From Rhodocyclales bacterium (lineage in GTDB: Bacteria; Pseudomonadota; Gammaproteobacteria; Burkholderiales; Rhodocyclaceae), in assembly GCA_026399435.1 (NCBI GenBank), contig JAPLQX010000020.1:1-47388 (forward strand): 47,388 nt of DNA, in the 5' to 3' direction. Of the stretch, positions 10,101 to 18,453 are shown piece by piece. Numbering within the stretch: the stretch's first letter is position 1; the number at the start of each line of letters is the position of its first letter. A program made the translations under genes and the position numbers. Below the pieces are notes generated by a model. The model was not told the DNA's origin, did no database searches, and was given only the letters and a program-made list of their open reading frames with translations.

Positions 10101-10283
10101 TTCAAGGATGTGGCGTCTCGCCAGCGCCGACTTTTGCTCGGCAGCCGCCTATTGGGCGTGGCCGGGACTTTGCAGCGCCAAGGCGAGGGCGAACATGCCG
10201 TGGTGCATCTGATCGCCAGGCGTTTGTTCGATCACAGCGAACTGCTCGGCCGGCTGGTGACGGCGAGCCGGGATTTTCACTGA
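7185..10283 (+). CDS. dnaE2: Error-prone DNA polymerase III alpha subunit DnaE2 (ImuC)
   Basis: DnaE2 is the C-family polymerase that carries out SOS mutagenesis with ImuA and ImuB. At 1032 residues it has normal length. It shows the N-terminal PHP domain ([18 protein letters not shown] at the start), the palm acidic cluster DIDVDF with Asp376, Asp378 and Asp380, the third acid Asp527 in LMKVDVLAL, the fingers region with [13 protein letters not shown], a helix-hairpin-helix block with [17 protein letters not shown], and a C-terminal OB fold. It is controlled by its own SOS box. A divergent 87-bp relic of a homologous C-terminal region lies 2.9 kb downstream at 12903-12989. Bases 10115-10135 match the dispersed repeat of this window in 20 of 21 positions. 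Confidence 0.96.
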   Translation: MSSLPAYAELHCLSNFSFLRGASHAEELVARVVQLGYTALAITDECSFAGSVRAHLAARGTALQLIHGTELHLACGMKLVLLAQNRAGYGNLSALVTLGRRRAGKGAYHLTRNDLAGWDGGGVPDCLALWVPAVDAKAADAHWLAEHFAGRAWIAFERHLRPDDRERLAALRELAGFAHLPLVAAGDVHMHARSRRPLQDVLAALRLNTTVSAAGAALFANGERHLRSRLALARLYPPELLAETLKIAARCDFSFDELRYEYPEEVVPAGETPDSWLRKLTEAGLAKRYPVGVADKVVAQVEHELRLIAGMAYAPYFLTVHDIVAWARGEGILCQGRGSAANSAVCYAIGITEVDPARSAMLFERFVSKERNEPPDIDVDFEHQRREEVIQYIYAKYGRERAALAAAVISYRTRSALRDAGRALGFSLEAIDRLAGNLAWWDRREELPQHFLEAGLDPASPGVQRWLAIARMLIGFPRHLSQHVGGFVIARSRLDRLVPVENAAMPERTVIQWDKDDIDALGLMKVDVLALGMLSAIRRMLAAVERRHGRPFALADVPAEDVATYAMVSRADTVGVFQIESRAQMAMLPRLRPACFYDLVIEVALVRPGPIQGNMVHPYLRRRQGIEPVSYPSPAVRGVLERTLGIPIFQEQAMQIAIVAAGFTPGEADQLRRAMAAWKKKGGLEPFRDKLIDGMRQRGYANEFAEALYAQIKGFGDYGFPESHAASFALLAYVSAWLKRHEPAAFLLGLLNSQPMGFYSASQLVQDARRHGVEVRPVDATVSDWESTLEGEGLSCVRLGLHQVRNLASAAGERIVAAKACAPFADLADLARRAELARADLDALAAAGALAHLAGHRRQAAWAAAAVPLQRDLFAGVALREELVSFAAPREGEDIAADYRSLGLTLGRHPLALLRTRLAAKRYLSALDLRESGNNALVRCAGLVTCRQRPGTASGVIFVTLEDETGCANVVVFKDVASRQRRLLLGSRLLGVAGTLQRQGEGEHAVVHLIARRLFDHSELLGRLVTASRDFH

Positions 10284-10316
10284 GCGCATCCGCTGCAACG
10301 GCTTTACTGGCCCACT

Positions 10317-11057
10317 TCACCCAAGCCGTGCGGCCTCTGCGGCAATGTGACCTGCCAGCGCAGTGACGAAAGTCTTGAGCCCCGTCATCGCCGACATTTC
10401 CGAAAAATCGCCACTCGCGGTGGCGCTGCGCTTCGATGTGATGAGGCTAGCCGTGGTGTAAAGCTGTTCTTGCACAAGTTTTTGGCACAGCAGGTCATAT
10501 CGTTCGAGGTAAGAAGCATTCTTGAATTCCGCAAATACTGGGAAGTGCGGTGAGCTGTCCTTGACGGGTGACCTGGACTTGGGAGCATCCTCGACCATCA
10601 TCAGCCAGCCGACAAAAGGACGCGGCTGTTTGCCGAAGGCCTCTTCACGGTAGGCCGTCCAAAGGTCGTGCGCGGTGCCTATGGCTTCTTCGGTGCGATT
10701 GTTGAAGTTGTTGCCGAACGATGGGCCAACCTGGCTCTTCAGTTCGATAGCTGCGATCAGGTCGCCCTTGTGAATGACCAGGAGATCCCAGAGCTTGGTC
10801 GGTCTGAAGTAACCCGGCAAGGTCAGCACCGCGCGCCTCTGATGAATCTGGGCATGGCCCAATCCATTCGCCCGCACGATATCGACTACCAGGTCGACAA
10901 ATCGATCCATGTTCTTGCCGCTGGTGACGCCTGCACGTTCGCCTTGGTCAGCCTTGCCGGACTCAACCTGTTTTTGTGTGGCTGCTTTCCGTTTTTTCCA
11001 GAAAGCCTTTACGGCCTTGCGGGCCTTCTGTTCGTAATCGACAAGATCAAGCGCCAT
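10317..11057 (-). CDS. Type II restriction endonuclease, PaeR7I/XhoI family
   Basis: The 246-residue protein follows PaeR7I through its whole length as I know it: MALDLxxYEQ start, [12 protein letters not shown], a long block with [17 protein letters not shown], and [25 protein letters not shown]. The PD-(D/E)xK catalytic elements are visible as the Asp of KLWDLLV and the Glu-x-Lys of AAIELKSQ. PaeR7I and XhoI cut CTCGAG, so that is the predicted target. The start ATG directly follows the TAA of the methylase (TAAATG), which suggests translational coupling so that the nuclease follows the protective enzyme. No controller protein gene is seen nearby. The specificity is inferred from the family. 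Confidence 0.88.
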   Translation of the reverse strand: MALDLVDYEQKARKAVKAFWKKRKAATQKQVESGKADQGERAGVTSGKNMDRFVDLVVDIVRANGLGHAQIHQRRAVLTLPGYFRPTKLWDLLVIHKGDLIAAIELKSQVGPSFGNNFNNRTEEAIGTAHDLWTAYREEAFGKQPRPFVGWLMMVEDAPKSRSPVKDSSPHFPVFAEFKNASYLERYDLLCQKLVQEQLYTTASLITSKRSATASGDFSEMSAMTGLKTFVTALAGHIAAEAARLG

Positions 11058-12797
11058 TTAGTCTCCATTGCCTCCAAGGCCGGATTTTTCTTCTTGACTA
11101 AGGCCGTACAGCTTGAACGCCGCCCGATTGCACGCGTGCATGTCTCGCTTCGTCGCCGCATCAATCAGCTCGATCCGCAGGGACTCCGGAACGCTGCGCC
11201 AATGCGGCAGGCGAAGGCGTCTGAGGTATTGCGCCTGGAACCTGAGGAAGCCGCCGCGCATCTTTGTCGAATATGTCGCCACGAACAGGCGGGTGACCGC
11301 CGAGAGCATCACTGCCTGCAACGCCCGCAAGTTCCACTCGTCGGAAGTAAGGTAATAGAGGTTGTGGTGCGGGTACAGATTCCCATCTTCGAAAACGATA
11401 TGGGCCTCACCCTTGATATCGGGAATCAGGAGCTTCGGCTTCTTCGCGAGGGCGGGGGTGATCCGGTCAATGGTGCGATACCAGTTGGTTGGTGACTTCT
11501 GCGCACAGTGGCGGCCTGCAATGACCTCCTGCCGCGCTTCCAGGTAGCGGCGCAGACGCGGGTAGCCCCGCAGATCGACAAGTCCGCCAGCTTCGGCAAA
11601 CGGATTGATGACGCCTTGCCCCTGCCATTTCACTTCGCCGGACAGGATGTCGCGAGTTGTCACCAATCGCAGCTTTCGATCCGGCTCTACATCGAGGGTG
11701 TCGAAGGCGCTGATGAAGGCCTTGTCCGCGCCGGTCGCCACACCAATACCTACCATGCATCCTGCTTCTTCCAGGGTCGGGAACTGCTGCTCAAGTCGCC
11801 TGATAAGCGCCATCTGATCCGAAGACTCGAGCAACCACGGTTCTGCGCCATTGGTTACCCGAGCCAGTTCGCGGACCGATCCGGCATTCTTCGGCAAGGG
11901 GTTCGCGCGCAGTGCTTCGGCAAGCTTCGTTAATGTGGCCCGATCGATGGCAGGTCGATGGGCGATACGCGTCGCACCGGGGGTTTCCCGACTGATGATG
12001 GTGATGGCCGGATAAGCAATTACATCTGAGTGGAAGGCCGGTGTATCCACCATATCGACATAGATTTTCAGGTGGAACTGTTCGGCCACAAGGCTGCGTA
12101 GCGGCCCACCATAGCGATTCTTCATCCAGCGATCCGCGCAAATGAAGCCCAAGCTGCCCCCCTTCGAGAGTGCCGACAGCGACCGCTCGATGAAGGGAAT
12201 ATATAGGTCGGCCCGGTCATACATCGTTTGATATCGACCCCGGTACTCCGCCAGCAAAGGGGCAGGAATCATCTCTTGACGTACATAGGGCGGGTTCCCG
12301 ACGACGAAGTCGAATTGGCCATTTAGGGGAGCCAGCAGAAAGTCGCCTTGTGTCAGCCAGCGATCAGCAAGGGCTAGCGCAGTCTTCTCGGTCAAGCCTT
12401 CCTGCTTTAGCAAGGCGATCACAGCCGCATGAGTGGATTTGAACGTCTCGCGGTGAAGCTCTACAGCCCGGATTGCCTCGCCGAGATCATCTAGCGCAGA
12501 CCTTTTGCTATTTTCGACCCGCCATGCTCTTAGCAACCTGCTTACGACCGGCAGTAAGAAATCTCCGCCGCCGAAAGAAGGCTCCAAAAGTCGATTCTTG
12601 GTTAGGGGTTTGTCCTCTGTGTATCCCACCAAGTCCAGAATGAATTCAACAACCTCAGCGCGGGTAAAGATTGCGCCACGAGATTCTGTTCCTGTGGCTG
12701 CCGACAATTTCTCAATTGCGGCAGTCACCTTGGAGGAATGAGATCTGCTCAACCCGCCATTCAAGTCAAGACTGAGCTGCCGAGATGTCAAGTTCAA
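11058..12797 (-). CDS. N6-adenine DNA methyltransferase, PaeR7I/Eco57I type
   Basis: This is the cognate modification enzyme of the nuclease directly downstream. It contains motif I in [14 protein letters not shown], motif [10 protein letters not shown] (the NPPY signature of N6-adenine methylases), and a long C-terminal target-recognition part, 579 residues in all. I place the start at the TTG at 12797: a strong AAGGAGGA stands 4 bases upstream, and the longer GTG reading from 12836 has no such site. By analogy it should methylate adenine in CTCGAG. At least seven CTCGAG sites occur in the window (for example 5742, 6326, 11826, 22328, 27710, 30428, 44947), so methylation would be needed for self-protection. 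Confidence 0.88.
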   Translation of the reverse strand: MNLTSRQLSLDLNGGLSRSHSSKVTAAIEKLSAATGTESRGAIFTRAEVVEFILDLVGYTEDKPLTKNRLLEPSFGGGDFLLPVVSRLLRAWRVENSKRSALDDLGEAIRAVELHRETFKSTHAAVIALLKQEGLTEKTALALADRWLTQGDFLLAPLNGQFDFVVGNPPYVRQEMIPAPLLAEYRGRYQTMYDRADLYIPFIERSLSALSKGGSLGFICADRWMKNRYGGPLRSLVAEQFHLKIYVDMVDTPAFHSDVIAYPAITIISRETPGATRIAHRPAIDRATLTKLAEALRANPLPKNAGSVRELARVTNGAEPWLLESSDQMALIRRLEQQFPTLEEAGCMVGIGVATGADKAFISAFDTLDVEPDRKLRLVTTRDILSGEVKWQGQGVINPFAEAGGLVDLRGYPRLRRYLEARQEVIAGRHCAQKSPTNWYRTIDRITPALAKKPKLLIPDIKGEAHIVFEDGNLYPHHNLYYLTSDEWNLRALQAVMLSAVTRLFVATYSTKMRGGFLRFQAQYLRRLRLPHWRSVPESLRIELIDAATKRDMHACNRAAFKLYGLSQEEKSGLGGNGD

Positions 12798-13105
12798 TGA
12801 TCCTCCTTGATCTGTGCTCAATGCTCGACAAGCCACTAGCGCTATTCATACGGGCAGCAACGTCCGTATACGGATTGAAAATTCAGCGTTCCATTATGCC
12901 AGCGCACGACGCTGGCCGCCAAGCGCTATCTGCCGGCCAGCGCCCTGCGCGCAAGCGGCAACAACGCGCTGGTGCGCTTCCTCGGCATCTCTCTCCACGG
13001 GCCGGTTTCCATAACTTGTTTTGCAAGAGGGGAATTCGGCGGTATTCTGGCAACTGTTGCGGCATATATTGTCTTCTTCCTCGAAACTGCCAGGAGATTC
13101 GCGCC
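12798..13105. other. Intergenic stretch between the methylase and the DHH gene
   Basis: This stretch holds the methylase 5' region, an AT-rich piece near 12840-12890 and a dnaE2-like relic at 12903-12989. The last 20 bases include the CAGGAG ribosome binding site of the DHH gene. No intact gene is supported here. Confidence 0.6.
12903..12989 (+). pseudogene. Relic of a second dnaE2 (C-terminal fragment)
   Basis: Reading from 12903 gives RTTLAAKRYL, then a variable stretch, then SGNNALVR, which aligns without gaps to the intact DnaE2 encoded at 9927-10013. I count 21 identical residues of 29. The DNA differs at many third positions, so this is not a recent copy of the neighbouring gene but part of a diverged homologue. 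Flanking bases on both sides show no further similarity. It lies just beyond the restriction-modification genes, suggesting that their arrival rearranged this locus. Confidence 0.8.
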
Positions 13106-14032
13106 ATGACCATGCATCGACTCGTTACCCGCAGCGATTTTGACGGACTCGTCTGCGCGATCCTGCTCAAGGAACTCGGCATGATCAGCGAGATCGTGTT
13201 CGTTCATCCCAAGGATGTGCAGGACGGCAAGGTCCCCATCACCGAGCGCGACATCACCACCAACCTGCCGTACGTGCCAAGTGTGGGCATGGCCTTCGAT
13301 CATCATTCCTCGGAAATTCTGCGCAACCCCGGGGAACATCCGAATCTGATCATCGATCCTCACGCTCCTTCCGCGGCGCGTGTTGTTTACGACCATTTCG
13401 GCGGCGGGCGGACATTCCCGGACAGCTTCCTGTTCATGATGGAGGCTGTCGACAAGGCGGACTCGGCCAAGTTCAGTCGCGACGAGATCCTCAACCCGAT
13501 GCGCTGGGTTCTTCTCAGCTTCCTGATGGATTCACGGACGGGCCTGGGACGTTTCAGGGACTTTCGCGTCAGCAATTACGATCTGATGATGTCCCTTATC
13601 GGTTATTGCCGGGACCATTCCATCGAAGAGATTCTCCTTCTGCCCGACGTCAAGGAGCGGGTCGACCTTTACCTGGAGCACGTGCCCAAGGCCAGGGAAC
13701 AGATCACACGCTGCACTACCGTGCACAACAATCTCGTGGTGCTCGACCTGCGCAAGGAAGAGACGATCTGGGCCTGCAACCGGTTCATGATTTACGCCCT
13801 GTTTCCCCAGGCGAACATTTCGATCCACGTCATATGGGGCGTGAAGAATCAGAACACGGTGTTTGCCGTCGGCAAGTCGATTCTCAACCGCACGGCGAAG
13901 ACCGACATTGGCGCGCTGATGCTTCAATACGGCGGCGGCGGCCATGAGGCCGCCGGAACCTGCCAGGTGGGCAACGAGGCGGCGGATGCGACTCTGGCCA
14001 AGCTGGTGAACACTCTCAGTCAGGGTGGCTGA
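13106..14032 (+). CDS. DHH family phosphoesterase
   Basis: The 308-residue protein begins with an N-terminal DHH domain (RSDFDGLVCAILL, with paired Asp at residues 11 and 13), followed by the signature AFDHHSSE near residue 57, and ends with a DHHA1-type glycine-rich motif GGGGHEAAG. Members of this superfamily hydrolyse phosphodiester or phosphoanhydride bonds using two Mn ions (nanoRNA, c-di-AMP, polyphosphate); the substrate here cannot be assigned. The ATG at 13106 follows CAGGAG at suitable distance, whereas the longer open frame runs into the dnaE2 relic. It appears to be a single-gene unit, converging on the small gene at 14055. Confidence 0.82.
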   Translation: MTMHRLVTRSDFDGLVCAILLKELGMISEIVFVHPKDVQDGKVPITERDITTNLPYVPSVGMAFDHHSSEILRNPGEHPNLIIDPHAPSAARVVYDHFGGGRTFPDSFLFMMEAVDKADSAKFSRDEILNPMRWVLLSFLMDSRTGLGRFRDFRVSNYDLMMSLIGYCRDHSIEEILLLPDVKERVDLYLEHVPKAREQITRCTTVHNNLVVLDLRKEETIWACNRFMIYALFPQANISIHVIWGVKNQNTVFAVGKSILNRTAKTDIGALMLQYGGGGHEAAGTCQVGNEAADATLAKLVNTLSQGG

Positions 14033-14054
14033 TTCACCACTTCGGTAGCGGCCC

Positions 14055-14417
14055 TCAAGGGCCTATGCCGCCGCGATCCCTGTCCTTGAACGAGCAGTCC
14101 TGGCCGTGTATGTGCCCGGGGTAATGCTGCTCGAAGGCACGGCAGATGTCCGGCTTGAACAGCCACTGCTGGTCGGAAGTCGTAAACAGCCGGGCATCGA
14201 TGGGTGATTCCTGTTCCCGATAGACCTCGAATATTGCAACTCCATCCGGGTCTATGCGGTGCCGGTGCAGGTGCTCGATCAGGCCGCAAATGGTGTCCGA
14301 GAAGTAGGACTTGTACTCCGCGCCTTCCTCGAACATGCGAATCCGGGCTTCATAAACATAGGGCAGGCTCTTGTCGTATTTGGATTTCGGGCCGAGCATC
14401 GATTCAAGAAAACTCAT
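14055..14417 (-). CDS. Conserved-looking hypothetical protein, 120 aa
   Basis: I do not recognise the family. The protein is soluble and charged, with aromatic residues in the first third (KSLPYVYEARIRMFEEG) and a His-rich middle (IEHLHRHRIDPDG). It has no transmembrane segment or signal peptide. A good ribosome binding site, AAGGGGATC, precedes the ATG, and codon use matches the housekeeping neighbours, which argues for a real gene. It converges on the DHH gene with a 22-base gap. The second half (DQQWLFKPDICRAFEQHYPGH) reads like a compact domain rather than random sequence. Confidence 0.65.
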   Translation of the reverse strand: MSFLESMLGPKSKYDKSLPYVYEARIRMFEEGAEYKSYFSDTICGLIEHLHRHRIDPDGVAIFEVYREQESPIDARLFTTSDQQWLFKPDICRAFEQHYPGHIHGQDCSFKDRDRGGIGP

Positions 14418-14535
14418 GGTTGATCCCCTTGCGTGGCAATCCTGGTTCGCATGCTACTCCGCGACACCTCTTCAGGCATGCGTTTTTTGTGAAATGCCGG
14501 CAGTCCTTCGGCCGGCTCTCCGCTGCGCGTCTTTC

Positions 14536-15036
14536 TCATGTCCGCAGCGGTGGCAAGGGTTCCGATTTCACGATGAACTTCAAGGCGACGCCGTTATTGC
14601 AGTAGCGCTTGCCCGTTGGGCGTGGGCCGTCGTTGAATACGTGGCCCTGATGCCCGCCGCAGCGCGAGCAGTGATACTCGGTGCGCGGGTAGATCAGCTT
14701 GAAGTCGGTAGAGGTGCCGACGGCGCCCGCCAGCGGCTGCCAGAAGCTGGGCCAGCCGGTGCCGCTTTCGTACTTGTGGGCGCTGTCGAACAGCGGCAGA
14801 TTGCAGGCGGCGCACACAAAGGTGCCGGCACGCTTCTCCGCATTCAGCGCGCTGCTGCCCGCGGGCTCGGTGCCTTCTTCGAACAGCACGTGGAAGGCGT
14901 CCGCCGCGAGCAGCTTTTTCCACTCCTCGCGGGTTTTGGTCAGCGGAAAGGCGCTGGCGGCGCTTGCCAGGCCAAGAGGTAGCGAGGATGCGGCGAACAA
15001 TCCGGAAATCCGCGAAATCCAGTAGCGACGGTTCAT
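14536..15036 (-). CDS. msrB: Peptide-methionine (R)-S-oxide reductase, exported
   Basis: MsrB reduces methionine-R-sulfoxide in proteins. The 166-residue precursor starts with an export signal (MNRRYWISRISGLFAASS, cleavage near ASAF; twin Arg could allow Tat export), so it should act in the periplasm. The catalytic Cys146 lies in RYCNNG and the zinc ligands are the CxxC pairs 75/78 and 123/126; WPSFW and HCSRCGGHQGHVFNDGP are typical. The residues after the catalytic Cys (NNG) differ from the common (I/V)NS. I chose the ATG at 15036 because GCAGGAG stands upstream. The gene is divergent from an ECF sigma factor with only about 90 bases between, which suggests shared control. Confidence 0.92.
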   Translation of the reverse strand: MNRRYWISRISGLFAASSLPLGLASAASAFPLTKTREEWKKLLAADAFHVLFEEGTEPAGSSALNAEKRAGTFVCAACNLPLFDSAHKYESGTGWPSFWQPLAGAVGTSTDFKLIYPRTEYHCSRCGGHQGHVFNDGPRPTGKRYCNNGVALKFIVKSEPLPPLRT

Positions 15037-15127
15037 CTTGCTCTCCTGCGTGGTGGCTGGTCTTGCCGAGCCAATTGATTCCCCGCAAATGCATTGCGTT
15101 TGCCGCAGCCAGTCATCATGCGTCAAA

Positions 15128-15715
15128 ATGCGTTCCATGGAACTCGACCGTCAAAGCGAGCTTAACGCACTGCGCCCCGACCTGCTGCGCTTCGCGCGTC
15201 TGCAACTGCGCGATGCGGGCGCTGCCGAGGACGCGGTGCAGGAAACCATGCTCGCGGCGCTGCTTGGCAGCCATGCTTTCGAAAGTCGATCATCCTACAA
15301 AACATGGCTGATCGCCATCCTGCGCAACAAGATCATCGACATCATCCGCGGCCAGAGCCGCGAGGTCGCGGCAAGCTCGCTGGCCGATGACGAAGCCGGC
15401 GACGATCTGCTCAGCGAGTCGCTGTTCGATCAGCGTGGCCACTGGCAGCCGGAGACACAGCCCGGGCGCTGGGCCGATCCGGAGGCTTCCTTCGAACAGC
15501 AGCAATTCTGGGCCGTGTTCGAGGCCTGCCTCGATCACCTGCCGGCGAAGACCGCACGCGTCTTCATGATGCGTGAAATTCTTGGTTTCGAGACCGGCGA
15601 GATCTGTAAGGAAACCGGCATCAGTTCGTCCAATTGCTGGGTGGTGCTGCATCGCGCGCGCATGACGCTGCGCGCCTGTCTTGAAACGAACTGGTTTGCC
15701 GGAGTCGGGGGTTGA
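15128..15715 (+). CDS. ECF-type RNA polymerase sigma factor
   Basis: The 195-residue protein has sigma region 2 (LRFARLQLRDAGAAEDAVQETMLAAL, then SYKTWLIAILRNKIIDIIR) and region 4 (LPAKTARVFMMREILGFETGEICKETGIS) with the helix-turn-helix, joined by a linker of about 50 residues. This is the ECF plan. The start could also be the ATG at 15137; neither has a clear ribosome binding site. It is directly followed (1-base gap) by a small zinc-type anti-sigma gene and a Cys-rich gene. In Neisseria a comparable ECF sigma with a zinc anti-sigma (MseR) controls methionine sulfoxide reductase; the divergent msrB here suggests the same circuit, as an inference. Confidence 0.9.
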   Translation: MRSMELDRQSELNALRPDLLRFARLQLRDAGAAEDAVQETMLAALLGSHAFESRSSYKTWLIAILRNKIIDIIRGQSREVAASSLADDEAGDDLLSESLFDQRGHWQPETQPGRWADPEASFEQQQFWAVFEACLDHLPAKTARVFMMREILGFETGEICKETGISSSNCWVVLHRARMTLRACLETNWFAGVGG

Positions 15716-15716
15716 G

Positions 15717-15899
15717 ATGCTGAGCTGCAAGCAGGCGACCGAGCTGATGTCGCATGAGCAGGACCGCACCCTGGCCCTGTCGGAGCGTATCGGCCTGCGC
15801 CTGCATCTCTGGATCTGTGCCGGCTGCGCCAATTATCGTCGCCAGATAGGCGTGTTGCGTTCCGCCTGCCGGCGTTTCGGCAGCGGGGGCACGCCATGA
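15717..15899 (+). CDS. Small zinc-binding anti-sigma factor
   Basis: Sixty residues with the motif HLWICAGC (His-x3-Cys-x2-Cys, near residues 30-37) and an upstream Cys and His (LSCKQATELMSHEQ), the layout of ZAS-type anti-sigma factors that hold a redox-sensitive zinc. There is no transmembrane segment, so it should be cytoplasmic. The start ATG is 1 base after the sigma gene's TGA, and its own 3' end overlaps the next gene by 4 bases. The likely role is to bind and hold the ECF sigma until oxidation ejects zinc. Confidence 0.82.
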   Translation: MLSCKQATELMSHEQDRTLALSERIGLRLHLWICAGCANYRRQIGVLRSACRRFGSGGTP

Positions 15900-16120
15900 G
15901 TGCCGCCCCGGCGCCCGTGTCGACCAATGTGTGTCCGCAGTGCGGCGCGCAGTTTCGCTGCGGCATGGAAGGTGGCGACAAAGCGTGCTGGTGCGCGAGC
16001 TTGCCGGCTTTGCTGCCGCTGCCCCTGAAAGCAGGGCCCGGTTCGAACGAGAGCGTGAGTTGTCTATGTCCGGCGTGCCTGAAGGAGAGGCTTGCCGCTC
16101 CAGGAAAGCCGAGCGAATGA
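15896..16120 (+). CDS. Cysteine-rich CWC family protein
   Basis: The 74-residue protein contains CPQCGAQFRCG, the family-naming CWC triplet (ACWCAS, near residue 32) and a C-terminal CPACL, six or more cysteines likely arranged for zinc binding. The family is uncharacterised but recurrent in betaproteobacteria. It overlaps the anti-sigma gene by 4 bases (ATGA) and the HAD gene by 4 bases, so the four genes are translated as one unit. Its place behind a redox-type sigma/anti-sigma pair suggests a thiol or metal related job; this is inference. Confidence 0.8.
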   Translation: MSAAPAPVSTNVCPQCGAQFRCGMEGGDKACWCASLPALLPLPLKAGPGSNESVSCLCPACLKERLAAPGKPSE

Positions 16121-16935
16121 GCCCGAAGTCCAGGATGCGGCCACTGGCCGAGTTGTCGCTTCAGGCACGATCGCGGATCGTCGGCGTGCTGGCCGACGTC
16201 GACGACACGATTACCAGCGACGGGCGCCTGACGGCGGCCGCCTACGCTGCGCTGGAGCGTCTGCACGCCGCCGGCATCAAGGTGATCCCGGTCACCGGGC
16301 GGCCCGCCGGCTGGTGCGACCACATCGCCCGCATGTGGCCGGTGGATGCCGTGGTCGGCGAGAACGGCGCCTTCTGGATGCGCTACGACGCGAAAGCGAG
16401 GCGGCTCAGGGCGGTCTTTGTCGGTCATCCGCCGCCGGACCGCCAATCGCGGATCGAAACACTTGCCGCCGAAATTCTCGCTGCGGTGCCCGGCTGCGCG
16501 CTGGCTTCCGACCAGTTCTGCCGCGTCGCCGATCTCGCGATCGATTTTTGCGAGGACGTCGCGCCCTTGCCGCGGGCCGCCGTCGACGCCATCGTGCAGC
16601 GCATGGAAGCGGCCGGAATGCGCGCGAAAGTGAGTTCCATTCACGTCAATGGCTGGTTCGGCGATTACGACAAACTGAGCACCACGCGACGCATGCTGGC
16701 CGAGGAATTCGATATTTCGCTGGAGAACGGGCTGGAACTGGAGCGCTGGATCTTTGTCGGCGATTCGCCCAACGATGTGCCGATGTTCGCCTTCTTCCCC
16801 AATTCGGTCGGTGTCGCCAATGTGCTCGATTTCGCCGACCGGCTGGAAGCCAAACCGGCGTGGATCACCAGCGCCCGCTCCGGGGCGGGATTCGTCGAAC
16901 TCGGCGCGGCGCTGCTGGCGGCGCGCAAAGCCTAG
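16117..16935 (+). CDS. HAD-superfamily phosphatase (type IIB cap)
   Basis: The 272-residue protein has HAD motif I DVDDTIT (nucleophile and acid/base Asp), motif II in IPVTGRPAGWCDHIA, a conserved VVGENGAFW turn, and motif IV FVGDSPNDVPMF near the C-terminus, with a cap between motifs II and III as in Cof-type and sugar-phosphate phosphatases. The substrate is probably a phosphorylated sugar or similar small molecule but cannot be specified. It overlaps the Cys-rich gene by 4 bases; a second in-frame ATG at 16135 is possible. It is the last gene of the sigma-factor operon as drawn. Confidence 0.85.
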   Translation: MSPKSRMRPLAELSLQARSRIVGVLADVDDTITSDGRLTAAAYAALERLHAAGIKVIPVTGRPAGWCDHIARMWPVDAVVGENGAFWMRYDAKARRLRAVFVGHPPPDRQSRIETLAAEILAAVPGCALASDQFCRVADLAIDFCEDVAPLPRAAVDAIVQRMEAAGMRAKVSSIHVNGWFGDYDKLSTTRRMLAEEFDISLENGLELERWIFVGDSPNDVPMFAFFPNSVGVANVLDFADRLEAKPAWITSARSGAGFVELGAALLAARKA

Positions 16936-16999
16936 TCGCTGGTGTCATACTTCGCACAAATGCGGCGGCATGCCCGAGATACGCACCGGGAATGAACTC

Positions 17000-18271
17000 A
17001 TGACGGAATCTGCGGTAGCAAGCATCAACTTCAAGGAAGCGGCGCTCAAGCTGCTGCCCGAGGGCGCCAACTTCGAGGCCTGCCTGACATGCGGGCTCTG
17101 CTCCTCGGGTTGTCCTGCGTCGGGGATCGAGAACATGGATCCCCGAAAATTCATTCGCATGGCCATGCTTGGCATGGACGAGGAACTCTCATCTACGCCC
17201 TGGATATGGTGCTGCACGCTGTGCAAACGCTGTCAGTACGTGTGCCCGATGAGCATCGACGTCTCGCAACTGGTCTACCTCGCCCGCGGCAACTGGCCCG
17301 AGGACAAGAAGCCCTCGGGAATCGTGCGTTCCTGCCAGCTCACCCGATCCAGCGATTCGACCAGCGCCATGGGCATGCCGCCCGCCGACTTCGTCTCCGT
17401 GGTCGGGGAGGTGCTGGAGGAAGTCCGCGCCACGCAACCGGCTTTCAGTCGGTTGCAGGCGCCGATCGACAAGCGTGGCGCGCACTTCTTCGTCAACCAG
17501 AACTCCCGCGAACCGATGAGTGAACCGGAGGAGATGGTTCCGCTGTGGAAGATCTTCGACGTCGTCGGCGCCGACTGGACCTATGCCTCGAAAGGCTGGG
17601 CGGCGGAGAATTTCTGCATGTTCTCGGGCAACGAGGATGCATGGCGCGAGGTCATCCGCAAGCGGGTCGATGCGGTCAATGAACTCGGCTGCGAGGTATG
17701 GCTGAATACCGAGTGCGGCCACAGCTATTACTCGATGTGGCACGGCATCGAGCGCTTCGGCCTGCAGGCCAATTTCCGCCTCGAAAGTATCGTCACCTGG
17801 TACGCCCAATGGATACGCGAAGGCAAGCTGCCGATCGATTCGCGCTGGAATACCAATGGCATCAAGTTCACCGTGCAGGACCCCTGCATGATCGTGCGCA
17901 AGGCTTACGGCGATGCCATCGCCGAGGACATGCGTTTTGTCGTCAGGACCCTCGTCGGCGAGGAGAACTTCGTCGACATGCAGCCCAACCGCAGCGCCAA
18001 CTATTGCTGCGGTGGCGGCGGCGGCTTCCTGCAGGCCGGCATGACGGACCACCGGCGGACCTACGGCAAACGCAAGTTCGATCAGATCGCCGCCACCGGC
18101 GCCGCCTACGTCCTCACGCCCTGCCATAACTGTCATTCGCAGATGCATGACATCGGACACTTTTACGGCGGGCACTACGGGGTCGTCCATCTGTGGACGC
18201 TGATCTGCCTCTCGCTGGGGATACTCGGCAAGAACGAGCGCATCTACCTGGGACCGGACCTGCGCGGCTGA
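17000..18271 (+). CDS. GlpC/HdrD-like Fe-S oxidoreductase subunit
   Basis: The 423-residue protein has two N-terminal [4Fe-4S] motifs (CLTCGLCSSGCPA and CCTLCKRCQYVCPM) and C-terminal cysteine-rich CCG-type segments (YCCGGGGGF, then TPCHNCHSQM). The first half of the usual CCG pair is replaced by a TECGHSYYSMWHG stretch. This plan is found in GlpC, HdrD and DsrK, which carry electrons from a dehydrogenase to quinone or a disulfide. The gene lies directly before glpA and glpB, and no other glpC is present in the locus, so it probably takes electrons from GlpAB. That role is inferred from position. It lacks membrane helices. The ATG at 17000 was chosen; an in-frame ATG at 16970 is possible. Confidence 0.8.
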   Translation: MTESAVASINFKEAALKLLPEGANFEACLTCGLCSSGCPASGIENMDPRKFIRMAMLGMDEELSSTPWIWCCTLCKRCQYVCPMSIDVSQLVYLARGNWPEDKKPSGIVRSCQLTRSSDSTSAMGMPPADFVSVVGEVLEEVRATQPAFSRLQAPIDKRGAHFFVNQNSREPMSEPEEMVPLWKIFDVVGADWTYASKGWAAENFCMFSGNEDAWREVIRKRVDAVNELGCEVWLNTECGHSYYSMWHGIERFGLQANFRLESIVTWYAQWIREGKLPIDSRWNTNGIKFTVQDPCMIVRKAYGDAIAEDMRFVVRTLVGEENFVDMQPNRSANYCCGGGGGFLQAGMTDHRRTYGKRKFDQIAATGAAYVLTPCHNCHSQMHDIGHFYGGHYGVVHLWTLICLSLGILGKNERIYLGPDLRG

Positions 18272-18416
18272 GAGACTGTGAATAAATCTACTGCGCGTGC
18301 CGGATCGGGGCTTGGGCGGTGCTCGCTATCCTCACGTATAACGACATACGTTCCGGTAGCTGTGCTCCGGCCGCACCCCGCTGCGGCCCGCTCGCTACGA
18401 TTTCTTCACAGCCTCT
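18271..18416. mobile_element. MITE-like element with 18-bp terminal inverted repeats
   Basis: The ends AGAGACTGTGAATAAATC (18271-18288) and, inverted, GATTTCTTCACAGCCTCT (18399-18416) match in 16 of 18 positions. The 146-bp interior is non-coding and has a shorter internal palindrome (ACGTAT around 18337 paired with ATACGT). It begins on the last base of the Fe-S gene and separates it from glpA. No transposase or clear target-site duplication was found, so the assignment as a non-autonomous element is inference. Confidence 0.5.
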
Positions 18417-18453
18417 GAGCCCGAGCCTGTCTCCCCGCAACAGGAATTCCATC

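Noticed and set aside
12785..13105. N-terminal extension of the DHH phosphoesterase
   Set aside because: The open frame includes the dnaE2 relic in another frame and has no family similarity; the ATG at 13106 has a proper ribosome binding site.
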